Positions 1 through 6,767 of a DNA stretch of 20,384 bases are shown one piece after another; positions within the stretch are counted from its first letter, which is position 1, and each line of letters opens with the position of its first letter. The position numbers and the translations under genes are program-made. This DNA comes from CAYFZR01 sp964347835 [NCBI: uncultured archaeon] (GTDB lineage Archaea > CAYFZR01). The stretch lies in the NCBI GenBank assembly GCA_964347835.1, contig CAYFZR010000024.1, positions 1-20,384 on the forward strand, written 5' to 3'. The notes below the pieces were generated by a model, which ran no database searches, was not told the origin of the DNA, and saw nothing but the letters and a program-made list of their open reading frames with translations.

Positions 1-55
1 GAATAGAAACGGTGCAATTTTCACATCATGAAGAATAAATTATCATTATAAGCTG
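1..55 (-). promoter_or_regulatory. Promoter module copy R1, distal part only
   Basis: The distal palindrome GTGCAATTTTCAC lies at 12-24. Its flanks match the copy at 2278-2332 at 50 of 55 positions. The TATA-proximal half expected about 60 bases further left is outside the window, so this copy should drive a minus-strand gene beyond the left edge. The rest of the gap up to 152 shows nothing recognisable. Confidence 0.6.
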
Positions 56-152
56 GTCTTTAAAGATAAAATAAAGATCAAAGATGAAAGTTTATAAACA
101 TTTGAAGATGTCTAATGAAAATGATGATGTTTCTATTAAACTATAATAATAA

Positions 153-587
153 TTATTTAAATTCCTTCTTGAGTTCGCTCATAATTTCTAATGCAAGTTG
201 TCTTACCTCTTCCCCACAATTTTTCAATTCATCAATAGCTCCATAACAATGTATATAACTTTTACATGCTTGCAAAATTAGGCAAATTTTTTTAAGTTTG
301 TCAAAAAGGTCTTCAGGTATATACGGCTCGACTTCTACGCTAATACTCAAAAAATCTTCTCGATATTTGTTGTAAAAATCTCCCTCTACAGTAATGGTTG
401 AAACCCCAATCCTAGGCGAAATGTACATGAATTGATTATACTGTTCTATATCAATAGAAAAACGGTGAATTAGTTTGTAAAGGAGTTTTTTAATATCTTT
501 TTCCATCTTTTCTTTTGATTCCTTTTTATCACGTATCCTATTAATTTCAGAATAGAAAATATCCCAAATACCCATTTTATATTCCAT
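153..587 (-). CDS. Hypothetical protein, 144 aa
   Basis: I do not recognise this protein. It is soluble, lysine- and glutamate-rich and looks largely helical at both ends. A charged helix covers about residues 12-45, a middle segment (about 50-90) looks beta-rich, and a C-terminal helical part contains three cysteines (about residues 102-125). There is no signal peptide or membrane segment. Two in-frame starts are possible, ATG at 585-587 and ATG at 573-575. AT-rich TATA-like sequence at 604-630 could serve either, and a weak AAGGG precedes the first. It lies between the winged-helix gene and promoter module R1 on the same strand, so it may belong to the same regulatory block, but nothing in it shows a function. 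Confidence 0.7.
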   Translation of the reverse strand: MEYKMGIWDIFYSEINRIRDKKESKEKMEKDIKKLLYKLIHRFSIDIEQYNQFMYISPRIGVSTITVEGDFYNKYREDFLSISVEVEPYIPEDLFDKLKKICLILQACKSYIHCYGAIDELKNCGEEVRQLALEIMSELKKEFK

Positions 588-661
588 AACCCTTAGCTAG
601 TTCTCTTATAAACCATTATTTTATTTGTATCTAACGTGTAAATTTGAAAATTCTAATCAAT

Positions 662-997
662 TTAGCGTCCATAAATAGATTTTAAGCAACTACAAAATCC
701 ATAACCGCGGGGCGTTAATACATATAGTGTTTTATCGCCAGCCTGCTTCTCTTCGACAAACAAAGCCATCTCGAGAAAATCCATGTGATACTTTGCCATC
801 TTCATGCTTAGATTGAAATGTTCTTTGATTTGATCAAGAGTCTGACCAGATCTGAGGAATTCCAAAATTAACCTTCTGATCCTATTCTGGGTGGCCTCTA
901 TTCCCCTTTCGTGGTCCACCTCCCAGTCCTCAATTTTACCCTCTTTAACCATCTTGTCCTGCCATTTCTTAATTTCATCAAGAGTATACGTCTTCAT
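662..997 (-). CDS. Winged-helix transcriptional regulator, 111 aa
   Basis: A compact DNA-binding protein of the ArsR-like winged-helix type. Residues about 36-75 form the helix-turn-helix (RRLILEFLRSGQTLDQIKEH followed by FNLSMKMAKYHMDFLE). The wing follows with VEEKQAGDKTLYVLTPRGYGF. A helical N-terminal extension of about 30 residues precedes it. Two cysteines near the end (FCSC) could bind metal or sense redox; this is inference. The ATG at 995-997 follows a purine-rich GGGGGG/GGAG tract. Its promoter is module R2 (TATA at 1071-1078, palindrome at 1080-1096, distal palindrome at 1147-1159), giving a leader of roughly 50 bases. Because the same module precedes other genes here, this protein is one candidate for the regulator, possibly acting on its own promoter. 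Confidence 0.8.
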   Translation of the reverse strand: MKTYTLDEIKKWQDKMVKEGKIEDWEVDHERGIEATQNRIRRLILEFLRSGQTLDQIKEHFNLSMKMAKYHMDFLEMALFVEEKQAGDKTLYVLTPRGYGFCSCLKSIYGR

Positions 998-1070
998 ACT
1001 CCATATCCCCCCTTTATCAAATCTTTGTTTTTTTTAATTCACTCTCTATATTAAAATAAGAAAAATAGAC

Positions 1071-1190
1071 GTATTTAAGCTTTTCTCGGTGAAAAGAGCA
1101 TAGAATAAAAGTTTTTTCATAAAAAAACACTTATTGAATAAAAACGGTGCAATTTTCACATGCGAAGGATTAATAATCGCGATAGGAATC
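1071..1190 (-). promoter_or_regulatory. Promoter module copy R2
   Basis: Read on the minus strand, a distal palindrome GTGAAAATTGCAC (1147-1159) is followed 60 bases later by CTTTTC-ACCGA-GAAAAG (1080-1096). This abuts the TATA-like TTAAATAC (1071-1078). Spacing and most intervening bases equal those of R3 (2213-2332). It faces the winged-helix gene at 662-997. The palindrome overlaps the BRE position, so a bound factor could occlude TFB/TBP or recruit them. Confidence 0.7.
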
Positions 1191-1229
1191 CTAAAAAGCC
1201 ATTCATCCAAAGTTTATCTTTTGTTCATA

Positions 1230-1315
1230 TCCAATCACCTCTTTTTTTAAATATTCTCGGGCCACGCAAGGCCCGCTTTCACTTTTTCAATGTAGCATCA
1301 TCAGCCCTTTTATAC
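1230..1315 (-). other. Orphan TATA box, hairpin and SD with no gene
   Basis: Within the long gap 998-1375, the minus strand carries a good TATA box (TATAAAAG, 1307-1314). A perfect 6-bp stem, CGGGCC/GGCCCG with a 6-base loop, follows at 1258-1275. A Shine-Dalgarno-like AGAGGTGAT comes next, then ATG with only four codons (MNKR). The expected transcript start is near 1285. This could be a small RNA, a leader peptide, or the relic of a gene displaced by module R2. The hairpin could also end the PEBP transcript. Confidence 0.35.
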
Positions 1316-1375
1316 AAAGAGGCTTTCTATTCCTCTTCCACTTATCTAACAACTCAAATCAATAACTTACATTTT

Positions 1376-1852
1376 TTATCTACTGTATTCGCCTATAATC
1401 TCTCTCTTTGCCAGTATATGCCCTTCCATAGCTTTTTCTAGCTGAGACTTGGTTGCTTTGCTCGGTAAATCCAATTTTTCATCCAAGGCATATATTTTAA
1501 AGAAGTACCTATGAGGTTTTTTTCCGATATTTCCTATTCCTGGTGGAGAGCAGGGACCGGTATAGCCTATCTTTCCAAAGTCATTAATTCCTTGCAGGAT
1601 TCCATCCGGCAAAATTTCTTTTTTTTCTAACCTTTCGGGAAGTTCCCTTTTATCTGGCGGTATGTTGTATACAACCCAGTGGGTGAATGTTCTCATGGGA
1701 GCATCGGGATCGTCCATAATCAGAGCAATGCTTTTGGTTCCCGCCGGAACTTCTCCCCAGGATATAGCTGGAGAATAATCCTGGCCATCGCATGTATGTT
1801 CAACCGGTATTGTCCCACCTTCTTTAAACTTTAAGGATACAGAAATCTCCAT
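1376..1852 (-). CDS. YbhB/YbcL-type PEBP (Raf kinase inhibitor-like) protein
   Basis: A phosphatidylethanolamine-binding-protein fold of the prokaryotic YbhB/YbcL family, 158 residues, full length. Visible hallmarks are the ligand-pocket motif DDPDAP (residues 47-52), the following FTHWVVYNIP, and the GYTGPCSPPG loop. The last is the family's second conserved anion-binding segment. There is no signal peptide, so it is cytoplasmic. Function is not settled for archaeal members; small phosphorylated ligands are the usual guess. An earlier GTG (1859-1861) sits inside the Shine-Dalgarno GAGGTGG. The ATG at 1850-1852, correctly spaced after it, is therefore the better start. A TATA-like TTTTAAG near 1889-1898 would give it its own promoter. 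It stands alone between two copies of the repeated module. Confidence 0.93.
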   Translation of the reverse strand: MEISVSLKFKEGGTIPVEHTCDGQDYSPAISWGEVPAGTKSIALIMDDPDAPMRTFTHWVVYNIPPDKRELPERLEKKEILPDGILQGINDFGKIGYTGPCSPPGIGNIGKKPHRYFFKIYALDEKLDLPSKATKSQLEKAMEGHILAKREIIGEYSR

Positions 1853-2034
1853 GGCAACCACCTCTTTTTCTCTACCGAAATACTCCGCTTAAAAGGCGTT
1901 TTTGTATAGCATGGCCATCCCATATTTGGGAAGTAAATAGCATTGTTCTTGTAACCATTCACAAACCACAATAAACCAGTTTCTTTCTATGCGTGGTAAA
2001 AAGTATTTTTCGCTTACCCTAGGTTGCTAAAAAA

Positions 2035-2187
2035 TTAAATAGTGCTCTTAACTAGCCTTTTAAACGTTTCAGATGAGACTACGACGATCTCTTCACTACC
2101 GAGTATTCCGTGATAGAGACATACTTTTGAGGTTTGCAGAGTTTTTACTTCAGATTTACAAAATTTACAAACCTCCAATTTTCTCAC
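2035..2187 (-). CDS. Small zinc-finger-like protein, 50 aa
   Basis: A short GTG-started frame with a CxxC (CKFC, residues 7-10) and, 12 residues on, a CxxH (CLYH, residues 23-26). This spacing fits a single treble-clef or zinc-ribbon-like site. The second half (GSEEIVVVSSETFKRLVKS) predicts a strand and a helix. The GTG lies about 5 bases after the transcript start expected from TATA box 2213-2220, so it would be nearly leaderless. The promoter is module R3. The family is unknown. It is shorter than usual gene-calling limits, but the metal-ligand pattern and the dedicated promoter make it credible. A regulator or protein-protein adaptor is possible. Confidence 0.6.
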   Translation of the reverse strand: MRKLEVCKFCKSEVKTLQTSKVCLYHGILGSEEIVVVSSETFKRLVKSTI

Positions 2188-2212
2188 TACCTATAAATAA
2201 ATCTATTTTAAT

Positions 2213-2332
2213 GTATTTAAGCTTTTTTCGGTGAAAAAAGAACAGAATAAAACCTTTTATATAAAAAAACACTTTTCGAATAAAAACGGTGCAATTTTCA
2301 CATCATGAAGAATAAATAATCGTAATAGGCTG
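2213..2332 (-). promoter_or_regulatory. Promoter module copy R3
   Basis: The distal palindrome GTGCAATTTTCAC is at 2289-2301 and the proximal perfect 8-bp-arm palindrome CTTTTTTC-GGT-GAAAAAAG at 2222-2240. TATA TTAAATAC follows on the minus strand at 2213-2220. Spacing is identical to R2. It lies between the end of the UspA operon and the 50-residue zinc protein, which it should drive. Confidence 0.7.
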
Positions 2333-2354
2333 TTTTTCAAAAATTTATAAACGT

Positions 2355-2801
2355 TTATCTATATACGAGAACTGGACACTTAGCCTCTTCTACTACCTTT
2401 GCAGATACGCTTCCTAAGAGTCTTTTCAGCGTTGAGGCGCGACCTCCTCCGACGCTACCTATCACAATAACATCTGAATTAATTTCTTCCGCAACCTTTA
2501 CTATCTCGATATCTGGGTGACCCTCTCTAATGACCTGATTAAAATTTATTCCCTCCTTTCTGGCCATTTCCTCAATTTTTCTCAAATGTTCCTCTCCATG
2601 TTTTTTAATATCCTGGATTAAGACGTTGCTCGCAATTTTTTTATAGTGCTTAAAAGCTGGTATCCATGTTAGGACGTGAATATCGGCTACAAAAACCGCG
2701 GTTATTTTTCCTCCCCATTCTTTAGCCATGCCTATAGCAGCTTTTGCTGCTTTTATCGAAGGTGCAGATCCATCTGTTGGAACTAAAATATTTTTAAACA
2801 C
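2355..2801 (-). CDS. Universal stress protein, UspA family (distal gene of operon)
   Basis: A single UspA domain of 148 residues. It starts with the family signature MFKNILVPTDGS and ends with the nucleotide-loop pattern VIGSVGGGRAS...LGSVSAKV and the strand CPVLVYR. The glycine-rich G-x2-G...GS loop suggests an ATP-binding type member. UspA proteins form dimers in the cytoplasm and are induced by stress; the partner here is unknown. GTG at 2799-2801 follows AGGTGG at 2809-2814 with 7 bases between. It is the last gene of a five-gene minus-strand operon and lies 23 bases after the neighbouring UspA gene. Confidence 0.95.
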   Translation of the reverse strand: MFKNILVPTDGSAPSIKAAKAAIGMAKEWGGKITAVFVADIHVLTWIPAFKHYKKIASNVLIQDIKKHGEEHLRKIEEMARKEGINFNQVIREGHPDIEIVKVAEEINSDVIVIGSVGGGRASTLKRLLGSVSAKVVEEAKCPVLVYR

Positions 2802-2824
2802 AATTATTCCACCTAAACATTTTT

Positions 2825-3256
2825 TTATCTAACGACGAGGACAGAACAATCTGCATTTTTTACCACTTTCTCAGATACAGAGCCCAAGATATTCAATCTA
2901 GCTCCAACACTTCCCATTACGATTAAGTCCGAATTAATTTCTCTGGATAGTTTTACTATTTCTTCTGCTGGATCGCCTTTCTTTATAACTTTTTTAAATT
3001 CTAAACCCTCTTTCTTAGCGATATCTTCAATTTTTTCTAGGTTCTTTTCTCCTTTTTTCTCCAAACCAAGAGTTAAGGATTCCTCTTCAAGGTGTTCAAA
3101 TCCTTCTATTGCAGAAATTAATTTTGCACAACCGGTGTCAACAACGTAAAGGGCGGTTATTTTTTCTCCTAATTTTTTGGCTATATCGATTGCGCGTTCT
3201 GCGGATTTCATAGATGATACAGATCCATCTATCGGTGTTAGAATATTCTTGTATAT
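2825..3256 (-). CDS. Universal stress protein, UspA family, apparent ATA start
   Basis: A UspA domain of about 143 residues with the opening YKNILTPIDGS and the ending VMGSVGARLNILGSVSEKV...CSVLVVR. The nucleotide loop is shorter than in the two sister genes, so ATP binding is less certain. The only in-frame standard start, GTG at 3266-3268, lies inside the Shine-Dalgarno AGGTGG (3265-3270). The position homologous to the sister gene's start, 8 bases after that site, is ATA (3254-3256). The ATA is therefore my preferred start, with the GTG (four residues longer) as the alternative. It abuts the stop of the small winged-helix gene, implying translational coupling. Confidence 0.9.
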   Translation of the reverse strand: MYKNILTPIDGSVSSMKSAERAIDIAKKLGEKITALYVVDTGCAKLISAIEGFEHLEEESLTLGLEKKGEKNLEKIEDIAKKEGLEFKKVIKKGDPAEEIVKLSREINSDLIVMGSVGARLNILGSVSEKVVKNADCSVLVVR

Positions 3257-3268
3257 TTTCCATACCAC

Positions 3269-3484
3269 CTAAAAAGGATTAACATTACGAATTGTATATC
3301 CATAAATCGATTTTCCCATAACAATGGCTCTATAAGATTTGATTGCGACGCCTTCTCTAACCAGATCTTCAAGTATTTTTTTGACGTTTTCTGGAGAATC
3401 TTTGAGTTTTATTGCTATGAGTTCGGGTGTCAACGCTGTATTTCCCTTGCTCAAGATTTTTATTATTTTTTCTCTCTTTTTCAT
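3269..3484 (-). CDS. Small winged-helix DNA-binding protein, 71 aa
   Basis: A minimal winged-helix domain. Helix 1 is KKREKIIKILSKG, followed by LTPELIAIKLKDSPENVKKI, where the recognition helix is PENVKKILEDLVREG, and then a wing around AIKSYRAIVMGKSIYGYTI. Such small domains act as operon-specific repressors or as accessory DNA binders. The ATG at 3482-3484 has GGGAG about 9 bases upstream. A longer frame to 3550 would overlap the acetyltransferase end by 7 bases but has no better ribosome site. It sits in the middle of the stress operon, so it may regulate that operon. I infer this from position only. Confidence 0.75.
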   Translation of the reverse strand: MKKREKIIKILSKGNTALTPELIAIKLKDSPENVKKILEDLVREGVAIKSYRAIVMGKSIYGYTIRNVNPF

Positions 3485-3543
3485 TTTTATTTCTCCCAAA
3501 TTTACTTGCATTCTCTGTATGGTCAAAAAATAGAGGGAAGAGT

Positions 3544-4131
3544 TTACCATAACTCTTCCAAGACTTCCATTTCTGGTATCTCCGGATTCAATTCTTTTGA
3601 CATCACTATAATGCCATGTACATAACCATCATCCGTCATCAAACGTTTTTTAAGCGTACCCTCTTCTCGGAAGCCAAAGCTCTGGAACCCCATTAAAGCT
3701 CTAATATCTGGTGCAGGAACTTCAGCATGAAGAATAAGAAGTTTAAGTTGCTTTTCTGCTATTTCAGCAAGGAACTTCATAAGTTCGCTGCCTAGCCCTC
3801 GTCCCCTATAATCTTTATGTACAGTAACGCTTACCTTTCCCACGTGTTTTGATCTGGGATCAACCCTCAAGTCTATCACAGCATCTCCGATGAGTCTTCC
3901 GCTTCCTTCATGATCAGCAACTATGGGAAGAGTTTTCGTATAATCAAGTTCTTCTATCCATCTTTCAATGACTTTCTTATCTTTGACATTCTCTTTCAGA
4001 AATTTGGCATCTTCTGCCGATATATTTGCGAATAAATCAAGAAGTTGAAGCCTATCTTCTTTGGTCAATTCTCTTAGCTTTACCTTTGTTCCTTCTCTAA
4101 GAGTGACATCTTTTTCGTAAAGATAAACCAC
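3544..4131 (-). CDS. GNAT-family N-acetyltransferase
   Basis: A GCN5-related acetyltransferase of 195 residues from the preferred start. The N-terminal strand and helix are KVKLRELTKEDRLQLLDLF. The beta4 strand VGKVSVTVHKDY leads into the acetyl-CoA pyrophosphate loop RGRGLG (family R-x-x-G-x-G/A). The C-terminal FGFREEGTLKKR and IVMSKEL complete the fold. The substrate may be a protein lysine or a small amine and cannot be told. GTG at 4129-4131 follows a perfect AGGAGGTGA. A second in-frame TTG at 4168-4170 has its own GGAGGAG just after the UspA stop, so a form 13 residues longer is possible. Co-transcription with three UspA genes suggests a stress-linked modification. Confidence 0.9.
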   Translation of the reverse strand: MVYLYEKDVTLREGTKVKLRELTKEDRLQLLDLFANISAEDAKFLKENVKDKKVIERWIEELDYTKTLPIVADHEGSGRLIGDAVIDLRVDPRSKHVGKVSVTVHKDYRGRGLGSELMKFLAEIAEKQLKLLILHAEVPAPDIRALMGFQSFGFREEGTLKKRLMTDDGYVHGIIVMSKELNPEIPEMEVLEELW

Positions 4132-4183
4132 CCTTTTCACCTCCTTTCTGTTTATAATCTTTAAGACCAAATTGCTTCTCCTC

Positions 4184-4651
4184 CTAAGCTACTGCGTAAA
4201 CTTCCTGCTCGTCTATGTGGGGCAACTTTGGTCTAAAAGATCTCTCCACTAGGATTGGTACATCTACGGATTCGAGTACAGTTTCGGCAACACTGCCAAG
4301 ATGCCACCTGGGTACTCCGCCCTTTCCGTGGGTGGTCATGGCTACGAGCTCAAATTTTCCCTTCTCAGCGTATGCGATGATGCTGTCGGCTATTTCTCCT
4401 GCCAATACAACTGAACCTGTCTTAATGCCCTTCGCCTTTAGAGTTTCCTCTACTTTGGAGAGATACGCTTTCGCCTCTTTTGCCATATATTCTAAGACAT
4501 CATTAAGGGCTGCTGGTTCAACATCTGTAGTATGAATAACTCTCAAAAGAGTTACTTCTGACTCGTAGTTCTTACAAAGGTCTTCAACGAAAGGAATTAT
4601 TTTCTCGGCTAAGTCTGAACCGTCTAATGGTACAAGAATTTTTTTAAACAA
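4184..4651 (-). CDS. Universal stress protein, UspA family (first gene of operon)
   Basis: A UspA domain of 155 residues opening with FKKILVPLDGSDLAEKIIPF and closing with MTTHGKGGVPRWHLGSVAETV and VPILVERS. It carries an extra acidic/hydrophobic tail of about 20 residues. The glycine-rich THGKGG...LGS loop is of the nucleotide-binding kind. A GTG at 4658-4660 lies within the Shine-Dalgarno GGGGAGGTGA. The TTG at 4649-4651, five bases past it, gives the normal family N-terminus. It heads the operon UspA-GNAT-winged helix-UspA-UspA and is preceded by promoter module R4 (TATA 4690-4697), leaving a leader of about 17 bases. Confidence 0.94.
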   Translation of the reverse strand: MFKKILVPLDGSDLAEKIIPFVEDLCKNYESEVTLLRVIHTTDVEPAALNDVLEYMAKEAKAYLSKVEETLKAKGIKTGSVVLAGEIADSIIAYAEKGKFELVAMTTHGKGGVPRWHLGSVAETVLESVDVPILVERSFRPKLPHIDEQEVYAVA

Positions 4652-4689
4652 TATTCTCACCTCCCCTAATTATATCTTAAACAAAGGGA

Positions 4690-4786
4690 TATATTAAGTT
4701 TTCTCGGTGAAAAAGGAGATATTTTATCTTTTTTTCACAAAAAAATGTACTATTAACCGTTTTTAATATATTGGTGCAATCTTCAC
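4690..4786 (-). promoter_or_regulatory. Promoter module copy R4
   Basis: The diverged fourth copy. TATA is at 4690-4697, the palindrome TTTTC-TCGGT-GAAAA at 4699-4713, and the distal GTGCAATCTTCAC at 4774-4786. Spacing between the two sites is 69 bases rather than the 60 of R2/R3. An additional TTTTTTTCACAAAAAAA lies between them. It drives the UspA operon. Confidence 0.65.
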
Positions 4787-4811
4787 AAGATCTCTCATAA
4801 TTTTTTTAATC

Positions 4812-5336
4812 TTATATCTCTAAGACCCTCAGTTTCCCAACGCCTTCCTCGATCTTTATAGGAATTTCAATTCTTTCGAATACGGTTTCGAGAAAGGTTT
4901 TGATAAGATCCATACTCTCAATATTTCTCGGTATTAGCGTGTATTTTCCTTTTCTATCAACATGAATGTGTAACCAATTTGACATTTCCAACACTCTGAG
5001 AAACTCATAGGCAGAATCGATTTTATCTTTGTACTGTTCTCCGTGATCATACCCAACTTCCCTGATTCTTTTCCAGCATTCCTCAGGGGCATTTTGCAGG
5101 AGATGGGTAAAGATTCTCCAGAAGGAGATGTCAAAAAGGAGATGTTCCTCGCTTTTAAGGTGATCTAGATAGAATTTTAGAGTTGTTTCATCTATTCTCT
5201 CCTTTTGAGAGTCTCTTTCAAAGAAACATTTGATAGCCTTCCTAATGATTTCTGATTTGGATCCTCCATACTTTTTTAAAAGATAATCAAGCATTTCATC
5301 CGTAGGATCATCCAATGATACAGTAAAGCGAGACAT
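4812..5336 (-). CDS. Ribbon-helix-helix regulator with C-terminal sensor-like domain
   Basis: Residues 1-45 are a CopG/MetJ-type ribbon-helix-helix. The strand is SRFTVSLDD, helix A is PTDEMLDYLLKKYG, the turn is GSKSE, and helix B is IIRKAIKCFFERD. Such domains dimerise and place the strand pair in the DNA major groove at short palindromes. The remaining roughly 130 residues form an alpha/beta domain I do not recognise, with two histidines and a tryptophan in MSNWLHIHVDRKGKYTLIPR. It may be a ligand or metal sensor. ATG at 5334-5336 follows AGAGGAAT. The gene lies directly upstream of module R4, on the same strand, and is a strong candidate for the protein that binds the repeated palindromes. 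This link is inference. Confidence 0.85.
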   Translation of the reverse strand: MSRFTVSLDDPTDEMLDYLLKKYGGSKSEIIRKAIKCFFERDSQKERIDETTLKFYLDHLKSEEHLLFDISFWRIFTHLLQNAPEECWKRIREVGYDHGEQYKDKIDSAYEFLRVLEMSNWLHIHVDRKGKYTLIPRNIESMDLIKTFLETVFERIEIPIKIEEGVGKLRVLEI

Positions 5337-5439
5337 ATTCCTCTGGGATTTTATTTAATATATATCTATTGTGCATATTGGTGATTTTTTGTGAATAACT
5401 CAGTTATTTATTAATTTTAATTAAAATGGTTAAAAAGGG

Positions 5440-5500
5440 GCTTTTTTTAATATTATAAAATCAAATAAAATTACAAAAAATCTCTTTTTTTACCCCACTC
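5440..5500 (-). terminator. T-rich terminator region
   Basis: The gap 5337-5566 holds no gene. On the minus strand, downstream of the membrane-protein gene, T runs (ATTTTTTGTAATTTTATTT, about 5461-5485) fit archaeal T-tract termination. Nothing else recognisable was seen there. Confidence 0.35.
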
Positions 5501-5566
5501 TTAAAAATCCCAAGACCGATAGTTTTAATCAGTTTTCGATCATATTTATCCCATAATTTTTTTAGA

Positions 5567-6556
5567 TTAACTGCTTTCATTTTTCAAAACATTTCTCCTC
5601 CAAATAATTAACAAAATTAAACTTATTATGCCAACAGCAAACATTCCCTGTGCTGGATCAGGGTTTACGCCTTCAACAAATTCGTTAACCGGTGTTAAAA
5701 GTATGAAAAACAGGATTGAACCAGAAATTAAGGAAACGATGTGCCGCTTTGTTATATTTATGTGATATATCTGATAAACCAGAAACAGTAATACAAATAC
5801 AATCAGAATGAATTGCACTGCAATAGTTATAATTCCTGCAACTTTGAATTCTGCAAGAATAGACGGAGTAAACAAGTTCAGTGCCTGAAAAAGAAAGGCA
5901 GCAATAACAAAAACAAAAGGAGAGAAAACAGGTATTCTACTCGTAGAAATTCGAGTGTTTTTGTATTTATATGCTAACCATATTAACAAGATTACGACAA
6001 AGCAACTCCCGGCAATTAATGAAGGATCTGGGTGATAATTAACCTTCTCATAAATGCCTTCAGAGACGACAAACACCGTCCAAAATATTGCAAAAAGGAT
6101 AATTCCAATAAAAGATAGAATTATGCCTCGTTTTTTCAGTATAGGCACATCTCTGTATTCTGGCCAGGTCAATTCGGTAATTGCAATGGGGATTAAAGTG
6201 CTCATCGTCGCATGGAAGAGTATAAGCATAATAGCCCAAGGCAATTGAACCCCAAAATACACTCCATACATAGACAAAACGCCTAAATCTTCATGACCTG
6301 GATTGAAAAAAGACTGTACTAATGTACCCTCTTCTAGAATGCCGTACGCTACTGCCAAAAAAATAACACTCCATTGTAACTTCCACCTCACCTTTGCTTC
6401 TCTGATAAGCAGGGTTCCGCACCCATACAAGAGTACCAAAAATAATAAGCCAATAGGATTAAAAAACAGCAAAGGCGGAGAAGAACCTGTAATAAGTTCC
6501 CCTAAAGCAGGGGGGAGAAACAATAAAAATATTAATATTTTTGTTTCCGTTTTCAT
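5567..6556 (-). CDS. Polytopic membrane protein, about 10 TM, unknown
   Basis: 329 residues with about ten hydrophobic segments spread over the whole length, short loops and a positively charged end (WRRNVLK). Distinctive residues are YGILEEGTLVQSFFNPGHED in the third or fourth segment and MLILFHATMS in the next. The paired glutamates and membrane histidine recall CPBP/Abi-type intramembrane proteins (EExxxR, FxxxH, HxxxN). The arginine is missing, however, and the order is only loosely similar, so I do not assign protease activity. ATG at 6554-6556 follows GGAG. It seems to be a single-gene unit. The gap to 6767 has a TATA-like stretch (GGCTTTTTAATTT) but no convincing gene. Confidence 0.75.
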   Translation of the reverse strand: MKTETKILIFLLFLPPALGELITGSSPPLLFFNPIGLLFLVLLYGCGTLLIREAKVRWKLQWSVIFLAVAYGILEEGTLVQSFFNPGHEDLGVLSMYGVYFGVQLPWAIMLILFHATMSTLIPIAITELTWPEYRDVPILKKRGIILSFIGIILFAIFWTVFVVSEGIYEKVNYHPDPSLIAGSCFVVILLIWLAYKYKNTRISTSRIPVFSPFVFVIAAFLFQALNLFTPSILAEFKVAGIITIAVQFILIVFVLLFLVYQIYHINITKRHIVSLISGSILFFILLTPVNEFVEGVNPDPAQGMFAVGIISLILLIIWRRNVLKNESS

Positions 6557-6767
6557 CTTAATCTCCGATTATTTTATTTTCCTGACCACCAATAATACTA
6601 TTGGAATTACAATCTCTTGTATGTGATGGAGAAATTAAAAAGCCGATATCGAAAGTTTCAATAAAAAATATCCAAAAGTACTATACCGATAGAATTTCCC
6701 TTCACTTTTTTTCTTGAATAAAAGGCAAACGACTCTAGAACTTCTTTCTTTTCCATTGTAATCAACT

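Noticed and set aside
1160-1441. Plus-strand frame of 93 residues
   Set aside because: Low-complexity Ser/Phe-rich translation, no ribosome site, overlaps the PEBP gene and covers the R2 repeat; most likely chance.
1-4800. GTGCAATTTTCAC repeats as a CRISPR array
   Set aside because: Only four copies, about 1.1-2.5 kb apart, each at a promoter; no regular spacers.
5567-6556. CPBP intramembrane protease
   Set aside because: Only an EE pair and an FH pair are present; the EExxxR arginine and the HxxxN motif are not found.
6658-6756. 32-residue frame on the minus strand after the exonuclease gene
   Set aside because: ATG frame without ribosome site or recognisable motif; chance cannot be excluded.
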